Source: Deltaproteobacteria bacterium (lineage in GTDB: Bacteria; Bdellovibrionota; JACOXK01; 2-02-FULL-40-11). From it: 5,613 bases of DNA. Shown piece after piece: positions 1 through 5,613 of the stretch. Position numbers and translations under genes: made by a program. The notes under the pieces are model-generated. The model was not told the DNA's origin, made no database searches, and was given only the letters and a program-made list of their open reading frames with translations. Where the stretch lies: contig JACPST010000194.1 of NCBI GenBank assembly GCA_016193165.1, forward strand, positions 1 to 5,613, given 5' to 3'. The first letter of the stretch is position 1; the number at the start of each line of letters is the position of its first letter.

Positions 1-1436
1 ATGTCGCGGGAATTGATGAAGCCAAAGATGAGCTTCAAGAAATTATTGAGTTTTTAAAAGATCCCAAAAAGTTTACTCGTCTCGGTGGTAGAATTCCCAA
101 AGGAGTGCTTCTCATGGGACCTCCAGGAACAGGAAAAACGCTTTTGGCGCGTGCGATTGCGGGAGAAGCAGGGGCTCCATTTTTTAGTATCAGCGGCTCT
201 GATTTTGTGGAGATGTTTGTGGGGGTGGGGGCTTCCCGTGTGCGAGATCTTTTTGAGCAAGGAAAGAAAAATGCGCCTTGTATTATCTTTATTGATGAAA
301 TTGATGCCGTGGGACGCAATCGTGGAGCAGGATTAGGGGGTGGACACGACGAACGGGAGCAAACCTTAAATCAACTGCTTGTTGAGATGGATGGATTTGA
401 GTCCAACGAAGGTGTGATTTTGATTGCCGCAACCAACCGTCCGGATGTGTTAGATCCAGCGCTTTTGCGACCCGGCCGATTTGACCGACGTGTCGTTGTG
501 GCCATTCCAGATGTGGGAGGGCGAGAAGGTATTTTAAAAGTCCATAGCAAGCGAACTCCTCTGGGGGCTGATGTGGATTTAAAACTGATTGCTCGGGGAA
601 CACCCGGCTTTTCAGGAGCCGATCTTGAAAATTTAGTCAATGAAGCTGCTCTGGCCGCTTCCCGCTACAATCAAGAACATCTAACTCAGGCTAATTTTGA
701 AGAAGCCAAAGATAAGGTTATGATGGGCTCTGCGAGACGAAGTCTTATTATGACTGAAGAACAAAAACGAAACACAGCCTATCATGAGGCCGGGCACACC
801 TTGGTGGCGACTTCTATTCCTGGGACAGATCCTGTGCATAAAGTGACGATTATTCCCAGAGGAATGGCATTGGGGTTGACTCAAATGCTTCCTCAAGATG
901 ATCGTTTTATGGTTTCAAAAGAATATGCGGAAAATCAAATTGCAGTGATGATGGGGGGGCGCATCGCGGAAGAGCTGGTTTTAGGACACATGACTTCTGG
1001 AGCGGCGAATGACTTTGAAAACGCGACGGAACTGGCTCGAAAAATGGTCTGCGAATGGGGAATGAGTGAGAGGCTGGGAACGGTAACGTTTGGGAAAAAA
1101 GAAGAACAAATCTTTTTAGGAAAAGAGTTTGGTCATAAGCCCACCTATAGTGAGCAAACTTCTATCATGATTGATGAAGAAATTAAGGATTTCATTACTC
1201 GAAATTATGCTCGGGCTAAGAAAATTTTAACTGAGAAAATGAATATCTTGCATAATTTAGCCAATGCTCTTTTGGAATATGAAACGTTGGATGCCAATGA
1301 GGTAGAAATGATTTCTTCTGGAAAAGTAATTCCTAAGAAATTTAAAAATAAAGACAAGGGAGGTGTCCAACCGTCTGCCCCGGCGCAGATATCAAAAAAA
1401 CAGACAGAGACAACTGAGGAAAAAGAAAAATCATAA
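1..1436 (+). CDS. ftsH: ATP-dependent zinc metalloprotease FtsH, 5'-truncated by the window edge
   Basis: Membrane-anchored AAA+ protease that unfolds and degrades damaged membrane proteins and short-lived cytoplasmic regulators. The frame is open from base 3 and shows 477 codons. An ATG at 105 lies inside the AAA domain and is not the start. Visible-residue numbering: Walker A GPPGTGKT 39-46; pore-loop FVG 72-74; Walker B with D98/E99; second region of homology 146-162 with arginine fingers R156 and R159; zinc motif HEAGH 261-265; third zinc ligand D337 in the TSGAAND segment. The tail after about residue 440 is Lys/Glu/Gln-rich, low-complexity and probably disordered. Compared with about 644 residues in E. 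coli FtsH, some 160-170 N-terminal residues are missing, which should hold the two membrane segments and the periplasmic domain. All catalytic residues in view are intact, so it looks functional. It ends three bases before folP. Family assignment is certain; which FtsH paralogue it is cannot be judged here. Confidence 0.98.
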   Translation, partial: VAGIDEAKDELQEIIEFLKDPKKFTRLGGRIPKGVLLMGPPGTGKTLLARAIAGEAGAPFFSISGSDFVEMFVGVGASRVRDLFEQGKKNAPCIIFIDEIDAVGRNRGAGLGGGHDEREQTLNQLLVEMDGFESNEGVILIAATNRPDVLDPALLRPGRFDRRVVVAIPDVGGREGILKVHSKRTPLGADVDLKLIARGTPGFSGADLENLVNEAALAASRYNQEHLTQANFEEAKDKVMMGSARRSLIMTEEQKRNTAYHEAGHTLVATSIPGTDPVHKVTIIPRGMALGLTQMLPQDDRFMVSKEYAENQIAVMMGGRIAEELVLGHMTSGAANDFENATELARKMVCEWGMSERLGTVTFGKKEEQIFLGKEFGHKPTYSEQTSIMIDEEIKDFITRNYARAKKILTEKMNILHNLANALLEYETLDANEVEMISSGKVIPKKFKNKDKGGVQPSAPAQISKKQTETTEEKEKS

Positions 1437-1439
1437 AGC

Positions 1440-2261
1440 ATGAAGTTTTATGTTGTTGGGATTTTAAATGTCACTCCAGATTCTTTTTATGATGGAGGGC
1501 GATATCACGTGGAAGAGAAAGCCTTTGAGCGGGCGCTCAAAATGGTTGAGGAAGGGGCCGATATTTTGGACGTCGGTGGAGAATCAACGCGGCCCGGTTC
1601 TAAACGAGTAGAATGCCAAGAAGAAATCAAACGGGTGATTCCTGTCATTGAACGATTGGCAAGAGAGGTGTGTGTTCCACTGTCGATTGATACCACTAAA
1701 TCAGAAGTGGCTCAAAGAGCCATTGGGGCAGGAGCCTCACTCGTCAATGACATCAGTGGGTTTACGATGGATCCACAGATGCCCTCTGTGGTTTCGAAAG
1801 GAAAAGTGAATGTCATTCTTTCACATATTCAAGGGACACCGAAGGATATGCAAAAAAATCCTATGTATGAGAATGTGACGCGCGACATCATGGCTTTTTT
1901 TAAAAAACAAATGGATCTGGGGCTTGAAAAAGGCATTTCAAAGGATAAAATTATTTTAGATCCAGGGATTGGATTTGGGAAATCTGTGGAACACAATCTT
2001 CAAATTTTAAGAGAGTTTGATTTATTTTTAGAGTTGGGGCGGCCCCTGATGATTGGGACCTCACGAAAATCATTTATTGGAAAAATACAAAAGGACAGGG
2101 GACCGGAAGAGCGTTTGGCTGGGAGCCTTATGACTGCGGCTTGGGCCTATCAAAAAGGGGCGACGTATTTTAGAGCGCATGATGTTTGTGAGACCAAACG
2201 TGCGCTTACGATGGCGGCCCAGCTTATGAAGAAAGGAGATCCTCCGCCTCCTTCGGGATAA
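1440..2261 (+). CDS. folP: Dihydropteroate synthase
   Basis: Cytoplasmic folate enzyme that condenses 6-hydroxymethyl-7,8-dihydropterin diphosphate with p-aminobenzoate to give 7,8-dihydropteroate; it is the sulfonamide target. The 273 residues form one TIM-barrel domain of normal length. Visible signatures: NVTPDSF 10-16 (loop 1); GGESTRPG 46-53 (loop 2); D84 in SIDTTKS; N103 in VNDISG; H129 in SHIQGTP; DPGIGFGK 174-181; K210 in TSRKSF; R245 and H247 in FRAHD. These match the pterin and diphosphate contacts known in the family. The usual MHMQG segment reads SHIQG, with the His kept. ATG 1440 is the only sensible start: the in-frame stop of ftsH is two codons upstream, and NVTPDSF begins at residue 10. 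There is no good Shine-Dalgarno at normal distance (TGAGG at 1415-1419 is about 20 bases away), so coupling to ftsH translation is likely. The C-terminal DPPPPSG tail is unusual. Confidence 0.97.
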   Translation: MKFYVVGILNVTPDSFYDGGRYHVEEKAFERALKMVEEGADILDVGGESTRPGSKRVECQEEIKRVIPVIERLAREVCVPLSIDTTKSEVAQRAIGAGASLVNDISGFTMDPQMPSVVSKGKVNVILSHIQGTPKDMQKNPMYENVTRDIMAFFKKQMDLGLEKGISKDKIILDPGIGFGKSVEHNLQILREFDLFLELGRPLMIGTSRKSFIGKIQKDRGPEERLAGSLMTAAWAYQKGATYFRAHDVCETKRALTMAAQLMKKGDPPPPSG

Positions 2262-2268
2262 CAAAAGA

Positions 2269-3048
2269 ATGGAATACTTACCCTCCTTATTTCAACATCT
2301 GAGGTGGCAAGATTTCTTTGATTTTGTCATTATCTACTATCTTATCTATCGTATTTTTCTTCTGATTAAAGGAACTCGGGCCATTCAAATTCTAACCGGA
2401 TTTGGGATTGTGATTGTTGTATTTTTGCTTTCTAAAAATTTGGGATTCTATACGCTTTATGTTCTTTTGAAAGAACTTTTGAGTCCCTTGGTGCTCATTG
2501 TCATCATCATTTTTCAAGATGATATCAGGCGGGCATTAGCTCATGTAGGAAAAAATCCTTTTTTCTCAGTTCAAGGAAAAATTCCAGATGTTCAAATTAT
2601 AGATACTGTTTTAAAAGCAGCTTATTCAATGGCTGAAAAAAGAATCGGAGCTATTATTGCCCTTGAGCGAGAAACAGGTCTTCGAAATTTTATCGAAGAA
2701 GGAATTAAGCTTGATGCCAATGTTGATAGTGATCTTTTAGTCAGTATCTTTTTACCGTATGGCCCCATTCATGATGGAGCTGTAATTATTCAAGAAGGGC
2801 GGATTACGGCAGCTGGATGCTTTTTGCCTCAGACACAAACGCCTAATCTTCCTAAGCAATATGGTTCCCGGCATCGCGCGGCATTAGGGCTTTCTGAGCA
2901 AACGGATGCCTTGGTGATTGTGGTTTCGGAAGAAACATCCGAGGTGTCTTTAATTGTAGAAGGAAAAGTCCGAAAAGGGATGGATCAAAAAACAATGCTT
3001 TATGCTATTTTAGGACTTTTGGAGAAAAATGAAAATTCGTCACCATAA
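2269..3048 (+). CDS. cdaA: Diadenylate cyclase CdaA (c-di-AMP synthase)
   Basis: Membrane-bound enzyme that joins two ATP into cyclic di-AMP, a second messenger that controls potassium and osmolyte uptake and cell-wall homeostasis in bacteria that use it. The 259 residues have the standard CdaA (YbbP/DacA) layout. Three predicted membrane helices lie at about 16-34, 39-57 and 62-84. A short linker with IIIFQDDIRRAL follows, then the cytosolic DAC (DisA_N) domain at about 110-245. The two catalytic motifs are present: D169-G170-A171 in HDGAVII, and R201-H202-R203-A204-A205 in GSRHRAALG, where Ser replaces the common Thr of GTRHRAA. The SEETSEVS segment near 225 is also typical. The start follows folP by seven bases with almost no Shine-Dalgarno, so translation is probably coupled. 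Membership is clear. The assumption that c-di-AMP signalling operates in this organism is inferred from this gene and its neighbours only. Confidence 0.97.
   Translation: MEYLPSLFQHLRWQDFFDFVIIYYLIYRIFLLIKGTRAIQILTGFGIVIVVFLLSKNLGFYTLYVLLKELLSPLVLIVIIIFQDDIRRALAHVGKNPFFSVQGKIPDVQIIDTVLKAAYSMAEKRIGAIIALERETGLRNFIEEGIKLDANVDSDLLVSIFLPYGPIHDGAVIIQEGRITAAGCFLPQTQTPNLPKQYGSRHRAALGLSEQTDALVIVVSEETSEVSLIVEGKVRKGMDQKTMLYAILGLLEKNENSSP
3021..3024 (+). promoter_or_regulatory. Ribosome binding site of cdaR inside the end of cdaA
   Basis: GGAG lies four bases before the ATG at 3029, within the last codons of cdaA. It supports the 20-base overlapping start of cdaR. No other ATG, GTG or TTG in that frame occurs before the membrane segment is complete, so this start is effectively forced. 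The arrangement suggests translational coupling of cdaR to cdaA. Confidence 0.6.
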
Positions 3049-3718
3049 AATTACAGCCATAGTTCTTACAGCTTTTAAAAAAGCTTTATTTAAAAATCTT
3101 TCTTTAAAGCTCATTGCCGCTTTTATTACATTGACCCTTTTTATTTTAGTGGCTGGAGAGTCTCTCCAAATTTCAAAACGAGGAAAGATTGAATATGTGA
3201 CCCCTGAAAATATGATGATTGTGAATGAGGTTCCCTTTGAATTTGAAATAATTTTATCCGGCCCAAAATCGATTATGGGATTTATTCGAGGACAAGATTT
3301 TTATTACAAAGTGGATTTAACGGGAGCTTCCGCGGGACCGTCGCGCGTACGTATTAATCCCAGACAACTGGGGCTGGATCGAGGAATTTTGGTTTCTGGT
3401 ATTATGCCTTCGACTTTGTATCCTCAATTAGAGAAGGTGTTGGTGAAAAAAATTCCAATTAAGCTCAATCGCGCGGGGACTTCCGCCATTGAAAGTCAAA
3501 TGAAGCGTGTTTCTCTTGAGCCTGCCGAGGTAGAAGTTTCTGGGCCTGAAAGTAAAGTAAGCGCGCTTTCTCATATTTTAACAACGGTATTTGATATGAG
3601 GCAAGTGACCAAAACCCAAACTTTTGAAATTGGACTTATTCATGGAGATCCACAGCTTTCTTTTTTAAATATCAAAGATGATAAAGTAAAGATTCGTGTT
3701 GAAGTTTTAAGGAAATAA
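3029..3718 (+). CDS. cdaR: YbbR-domain protein, CdaA regulatory partner CdaR
   Basis: Probable membrane-anchored partner of CdaA. In Firmicutes, CdaR binds the membrane part of CdaA and modulates c-di-AMP production; here that role is inferred from the adjacent overlapping gene and the domain type. A basic N-terminus (about 1-27) is followed by one hydrophobic segment at about 28-43 with no obvious cleavage site, so the rest should lie outside the cytoplasm on a single anchor. Two YbbR-like repeats are visible. Repeat 1 (about 55-133) contains the ILSGPKSIMGFI segment; repeat 2 (about 138-227) contains EVSGPESKVSAL. Both show the repeat's beta-rich V-x-G-P pattern. At 229 residues it is much shorter than B. 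subtilis CdaR, which has four YbbR domains in about 480 residues. The protein is otherwise poorly conserved, so the call rests on the domain pattern and the cdaA-glmM context. Confidence 0.88.
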   Translation: MKIRHHKITAIVLTAFKKALFKNLSLKLIAAFITLTLFILVAGESLQISKRGKIEYVTPENMMIVNEVPFEFEIILSGPKSIMGFIRGQDFYYKVDLTGASAGPSRVRINPRQLGLDRGILVSGIMPSTLYPQLEKVLVKKIPIKLNRAGTSAIESQMKRVSLEPAEVEVSGPESKVSALSHILTTVFDMRQVTKTQTFEIGLIHGDPQLSFLNIKDDKVKIRVEVLRK

Positions 3719-3732
3719 GGTACAAAAATTTT

Positions 3733-5094
3733 ATGAAGTCCAAAAAACTTTTTGGAACAGATGGGATTCGAGGTGTTGCCAATGTATTCCCCATTGAGCC
3801 TTTGACACTGGTAAAGGTGGGCAAGGCCATGGTCACTCTTTTACGAGAAGAGTTAAATCACACTAAAACTATTAAAGTCGTCATTGGTCGAGATACGCGA
3901 ATCTCTGGTCCCATGATTGAAAGCGCGCTGTCCGCCGGGATTTGTTCTCAAGGAGGCTTGGTGCGGCTGGCGGGAGAAATTCCAACCCCGGGTGTGGCTT
4001 TTATTACTTTTGGAATGAGAGCGGATGCGGGAATTGTTATTTCCGCCTCTCATAATTCTTATCAAGACAATGGAATTAAGATTTTTTCTCCTGAAGGCTA
4101 TAAGATTCCAGATGACTGGGAGCGAAAAATTGAAGCGATGGTGGAGACTCAAAATTTTAGTGAGCCAGCGCCCACAGGCGCTAAAGTCGGTGAGGCCGAG
4201 CAGATTGCCGATGCTTCCGGACGCTATGTTGAGTTTTTAAAAAATACATTTCCCAAAAAGCAAACTCTGAAGGGTTTAAAAATTGTTTTAGATTGTGCTC
4301 ATGGAGCCGCGTATAAAGTGGCGCCGCTTGTTTTTGAAGAGCTCGACGCGGATCTCATTATTTTAAATAATGAACCCAATGGCAAAAATATTAATGATCG
4401 CTGTGGAGCGCTTCATCCTGAACGTCTTCAAAAAGTTGTTTTAGAAGAAAAAGCCGATATTGGAATTGCGCTGGATGGAGATGCCGATCGTCTCATTTTA
4501 GTTGATGAAAAAGGAGAAGTGAGAGATGGAGATTTTGTAATGGCGATTTGCGGGCTAGAGCTTTCTCGGAAAGGAAAGCTTTCTAAAAATACCGTTGTGT
4601 CCACCCAGATGAGTAATTTTGGGCTTGAGCAGCTTTTTCATCGAGAAAAGATAGGACTCATTCGTACCGATGTGGGCGATCGCTATGTCGTAGAAGCCAT
4701 GAGACAGCAAGGCTATAATTTTGGAGGAGAGCAATGCGGGCATTTGGTATTTTTAGATTTTAATTCCACAGGAGACGGGCTTGTGTCCGCGCTTCAGCTT
4801 TTGGCTGTTTTGCAAAGAAATGGAAAATCGCTTTATGAGCTTTCTCAAGTGATGCATAAAGTCCCTCAAGTGCTTCTAAATATTTCCGTGTCCCACAAAT
4901 CCCCTTTAGAATCTTTAAAAGCATATGAAAAAATTCAAGCTGTCCAACAAAAACTTTTGCACCGCGGAAGAATCCTGGTACGATATTCTGGGACGGAAAA
5001 TTTAGTCCGGGTGATGGTGGAAGGGGAGTGCCTTAAAGAAATAGAGCTTTTGGCTCTAGATGTGGCTGAAAGTTTGAAGAGAGAATTGGGATAA
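3733..5094 (+). CDS. glmM: Phosphoglucosamine mutase GlmM
   Basis: Cytoplasmic enzyme that converts glucosamine-6-phosphate to glucosamine-1-phosphate, the precursor of UDP-GlcNAc for peptidoglycan and LPS. Full length at 453 residues, with the four-domain phosphohexomutase layout. The N-terminus reads [12 protein letters not shown] (6-17). The active-site loop ISASHN carries the phosphorylated serine S106. The metal loop is D248-G-D250-A-D252-R253. The sugar-binding loop GGEQCGH (331-337) has Cys335 where GlmM normally has Ser. The phosphate-binding loop RYSGTEN (417-423) has Asn where many members have Pro. The start at ATG 3733 places LFGTDGIRG at the usual distance. AAGG at 3717-3720 is 12 bases upstream, which is long for a Shine-Dalgarno. 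In Firmicutes GlmM binds and inhibits CdaA, so co-transcription with cdaA-cdaR fits a link between wall precursor supply and c-di-AMP. GlmM rather than another phosphohexomutase is supported by both the motifs and the context. Confidence 0.97.
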   Translation: MKSKKLFGTDGIRGVANVFPIEPLTLVKVGKAMVTLLREELNHTKTIKVVIGRDTRISGPMIESALSAGICSQGGLVRLAGEIPTPGVAFITFGMRADAGIVISASHNSYQDNGIKIFSPEGYKIPDDWERKIEAMVETQNFSEPAPTGAKVGEAEQIADASGRYVEFLKNTFPKKQTLKGLKIVLDCAHGAAYKVAPLVFEELDADLIILNNEPNGKNINDRCGALHPERLQKVVLEEKADIGIALDGDADRLILVDEKGEVRDGDFVMAICGLELSRKGKLSKNTVVSTQMSNFGLEQLFHREKIGLIRTDVGDRYVVEAMRQQGYNFGGEQCGHLVFLDFNSTGDGLVSALQLLAVLQRNGKSLYELSQVMHKVPQVLLNISVSHKSPLESLKAYEKIQAVQQKLLHRGRILVRYSGTENLVRVMVEGECLKEIELLALDVAESLKRELG

Positions 5095-5098
5095 TCTC

Positions 5099-5613
5099 AT
5101 GGCGCTTCTCGGTGTCAATATTGACCATGTGGCAACTCTCAGGCAACTTCGGGGAACAAAATTTCCAGAACCTGTTCTTGCGGCTGGTATTTGTGAGCTG
5201 GCAGGCGCAGATTCTATTACCGTTCATTTAAGAGAAGATAGACGCCACATTCAAGATCAAGATGTCAGGATTTTAAGAGAAACCATCCAGACTCGCCTTA
5301 ATTTAGAAATGGCTGTGACAGAAGAGATGATTGAGATTGCTTGTAATCTTCGGCCTAACTCTGTTTGTCTTGTTCCCGAAAAACGGCAAGAAGTAACGAC
5401 GGAAGGAGGGCTGAACGTTGTATCTCTTTTTGAGCCCGTCAAAAATGCCGTGTTGAGACTTAATGAAAAAGGAATTCAAGTTTCGTTATTCATTGACCCA
5501 GATCAAAAACAAATCGAAGTGTCGAAAAAAACAGGTGCGCAAATGGTTGAGCTTCATACCGGAAGATATTGTGGCCATCCTGAGGTTGTCATCCCCGCGA
5601 AGGCGGGGATCCA
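5099..5613 (+). CDS. pdxJ: Pyridoxine 5'-phosphate synthase PdxJ, truncated at the window edge, with an in-frame repeat
   Basis: Last step of the DXP-dependent vitamin B6 pathway: 3-amino-2-oxopropyl phosphate plus 1-deoxyxylulose-5-phosphate give pyridoxine 5'-phosphate. The frame is open to the window edge (171 codons plus two bases; the family is about 235-245). The match to the family is strong for residues 1-157: [15 protein letters not shown] (5-19), [12 protein letters not shown] (40-51) with H43, R45 and H50, [10 protein letters not shown] (68-77) with catalytic E70, [14 protein letters not shown] (91-104), QVSLFID and VELHTGRY (150-157). From about residue 159-163 the sequence stops looking like PdxJ and becomes VVIPAKAGI, the translation of the palindromic repeat at the right edge. 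The C-terminal third, including the second catalytic His (H193 in E. coli), is not in view, so whether the enzyme is intact is unknown. ATG 5099 is four bases after glmM, with a weak GGGA at 5088-5091 as a possible Shine-Dalgarno. Confidence 0.93.
   Translation, partial: MALLGVNIDHVATLRQLRGTKFPEPVLAAGICELAGADSITVHLREDRRHIQDQDVRILRETIQTRLNLEMAVTEEMIEIACNLRPNSVCLVPEKRQEVTTEGGLNVVSLFEPVKNAVLRLNEKGIQVSLFIDPDQKQIEVSKKTGAQMVELHTGRYCGHPEVVIPAKAGI
5588..5613 (+). repeat. GC-rich palindromic dispersed repeat (VIPAKAGI type) inside pdxJ, cut by the window edge
   Basis: The core is a perfect inverted repeat: arm ATCCCCGC at 5591-5598, loop GAAG at 5599-5602, arm GCGGGGAT at 5603-5610. It is preceded by GTC and followed by CCA. 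It is far more GC-rich than the surrounding gene. From general knowledge, GTCATCCCCGCGAA...GGGGATCCA and its GTCATTCCCGCG variants are one end of small dispersed elements found in many bacterial genomes, often with a reverse-oriented copy of the same hairpin at the other end. Read in the pdxJ frame it gives V-V-I-P-A-K-A-G-I without a stop. Only one copy is visible, so its repetitive nature is recognised from memory and not shown within this window. Confidence 0.8.

Larger units (their letters stand above)
1..5613 (+). other. Putative single operon ftsH-folP-cdaA-cdaR-glmM-pdxJ
   Basis: All six genes run in the same direction, with gaps of 3, 7, 14 and 4 bases and one 20-base overlap. None of these junctions can hold a promoter or a Rho-independent terminator. 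Several starts lack a strong Shine-Dalgarno (folP, cdaA, glmM), which fits translational coupling. A regulatory region upstream of ftsH and the genes after pdxJ are outside the window; acpS downstream and tilS upstream would be expected from the related order in other bacteria, but this is inference. Co-transcription is inferred from spacing alone. Confidence 0.75.

Noticed and set aside
85..336. A plus-strand frame of 83 codons overlapping the FtsH AAA domain
   Set aside because: It is out of frame with the Walker A and Walker B coding sequence and encodes nothing recognisable.
953..959. Run of seven G in ftsH as a possible sequencing error or phase-variable tract
   Set aside because: The FtsH frame is intact on both sides (MMGGRIAEE is the conserved protease-domain segment), and a 7-base tract alone is weak evidence for phase variation.
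35..1441. Several minus-strand open frames opposite ftsH (for example 289-603 and 1205-1441)
   Set aside because: They lie entirely opposite a strongly conserved coding sequence, have low-complexity or implausible products, and show no recognisable domain. They are shadows of ftsH.
1894..1907. T7A6 run followed by C in folP as a possible programmed frameshift site
   Set aside because: The zero-frame codons are TTT TTT AAA AAA CAA, so the slippery pattern A AAA AAC is not in the required phase, and the FolP frame continues normally through conserved motifs on both sides.
3853..4152. A 99-codon minus-strand frame opposite glmM
   Set aside because: It is a shadow of glmM with a Ser/Asn/Arg-rich sequence, no family resemblance and no independent room for expression signals.
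5591..5610. The GC-rich hairpin at the right edge as a Rho-independent terminator
   Set aside because: No U-tract follows in the visible bases (CCA comes next), it lies within the pdxJ frame rather than after a stop, and its sequence matches a dispersed repeat type.
1..5613. A previously undescribed defence, mobile or biosynthetic system
   Set aside because: All six genes are assigned to well-known core families in a conserved order, and no unexplained stretch longer than about 14 bases remains apart from the terminal repeat.

Overview
The window is almost entirely protein-coding: six genes on the + strand that read like a single transcription unit. The order is ftsH (5' end cut off by the window edge), folP, cdaA, cdaR (YbbR type), glmM, pdxJ (3' end cut off). 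Gaps between genes are 3, 7, 14 and 4 bases, and cdaA/cdaR overlap by 20 bases. I see no room for an internal promoter or terminator, and no real gene on the minus strand. There is no RNA gene, CRISPR array or insertion sequence. The promoter and the operon end lie outside the window.

Organism. From memory, the order ftsH-folP-cdaA-ybbR-glmM-pdxJ is familiar from Deltaproteobacteria such as Geobacter and relatives, and the cdaA-cdaR-glmM core is also standard in Firmicutes. pdxJ belongs to the DXP-dependent vitamin B6 route, which is typical of Gram-negative bacteria and absent from most Firmicutes. The base composition is moderate and A/T-leaning. I infer a Gram-negative bacterium of deltaproteobacterial or neighbouring affinity. 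A species or genus cannot be named, and the fragment may be a metagenomic contig.

How the genes fit together. FtsH is the membrane-bound AAA+ zinc protease for quality control. FolP makes 7,8-dihydropteroate for folate. CdaA makes the second messenger cyclic di-AMP, and CdaR is its membrane-anchored partner and regulator. GlmM makes glucosamine-1-phosphate for peptidoglycan and LPS, and in Firmicutes it binds and restrains CdaA. PdxJ closes the pyridoxine 5'-phosphate ring. The c-di-AMP/cell-wall module is therefore embedded between cofactor genes. All catalytic motifs that can be checked are present.

The one feature that does not belong to the housekeeping layout is at the right edge. A GC-rich palindromic repeat (8-bp perfect stem, 4-base loop) of the dispersed type that translates as VIPAKAGI lies inside the pdxJ reading frame. 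It follows the conserved HTGRY segment and keeps the frame open up to the window end. It may be an in-frame insertion, a disruption of pdxJ, or an assembly break at a dispersed repeat. I found no convincing previously undescribed system.
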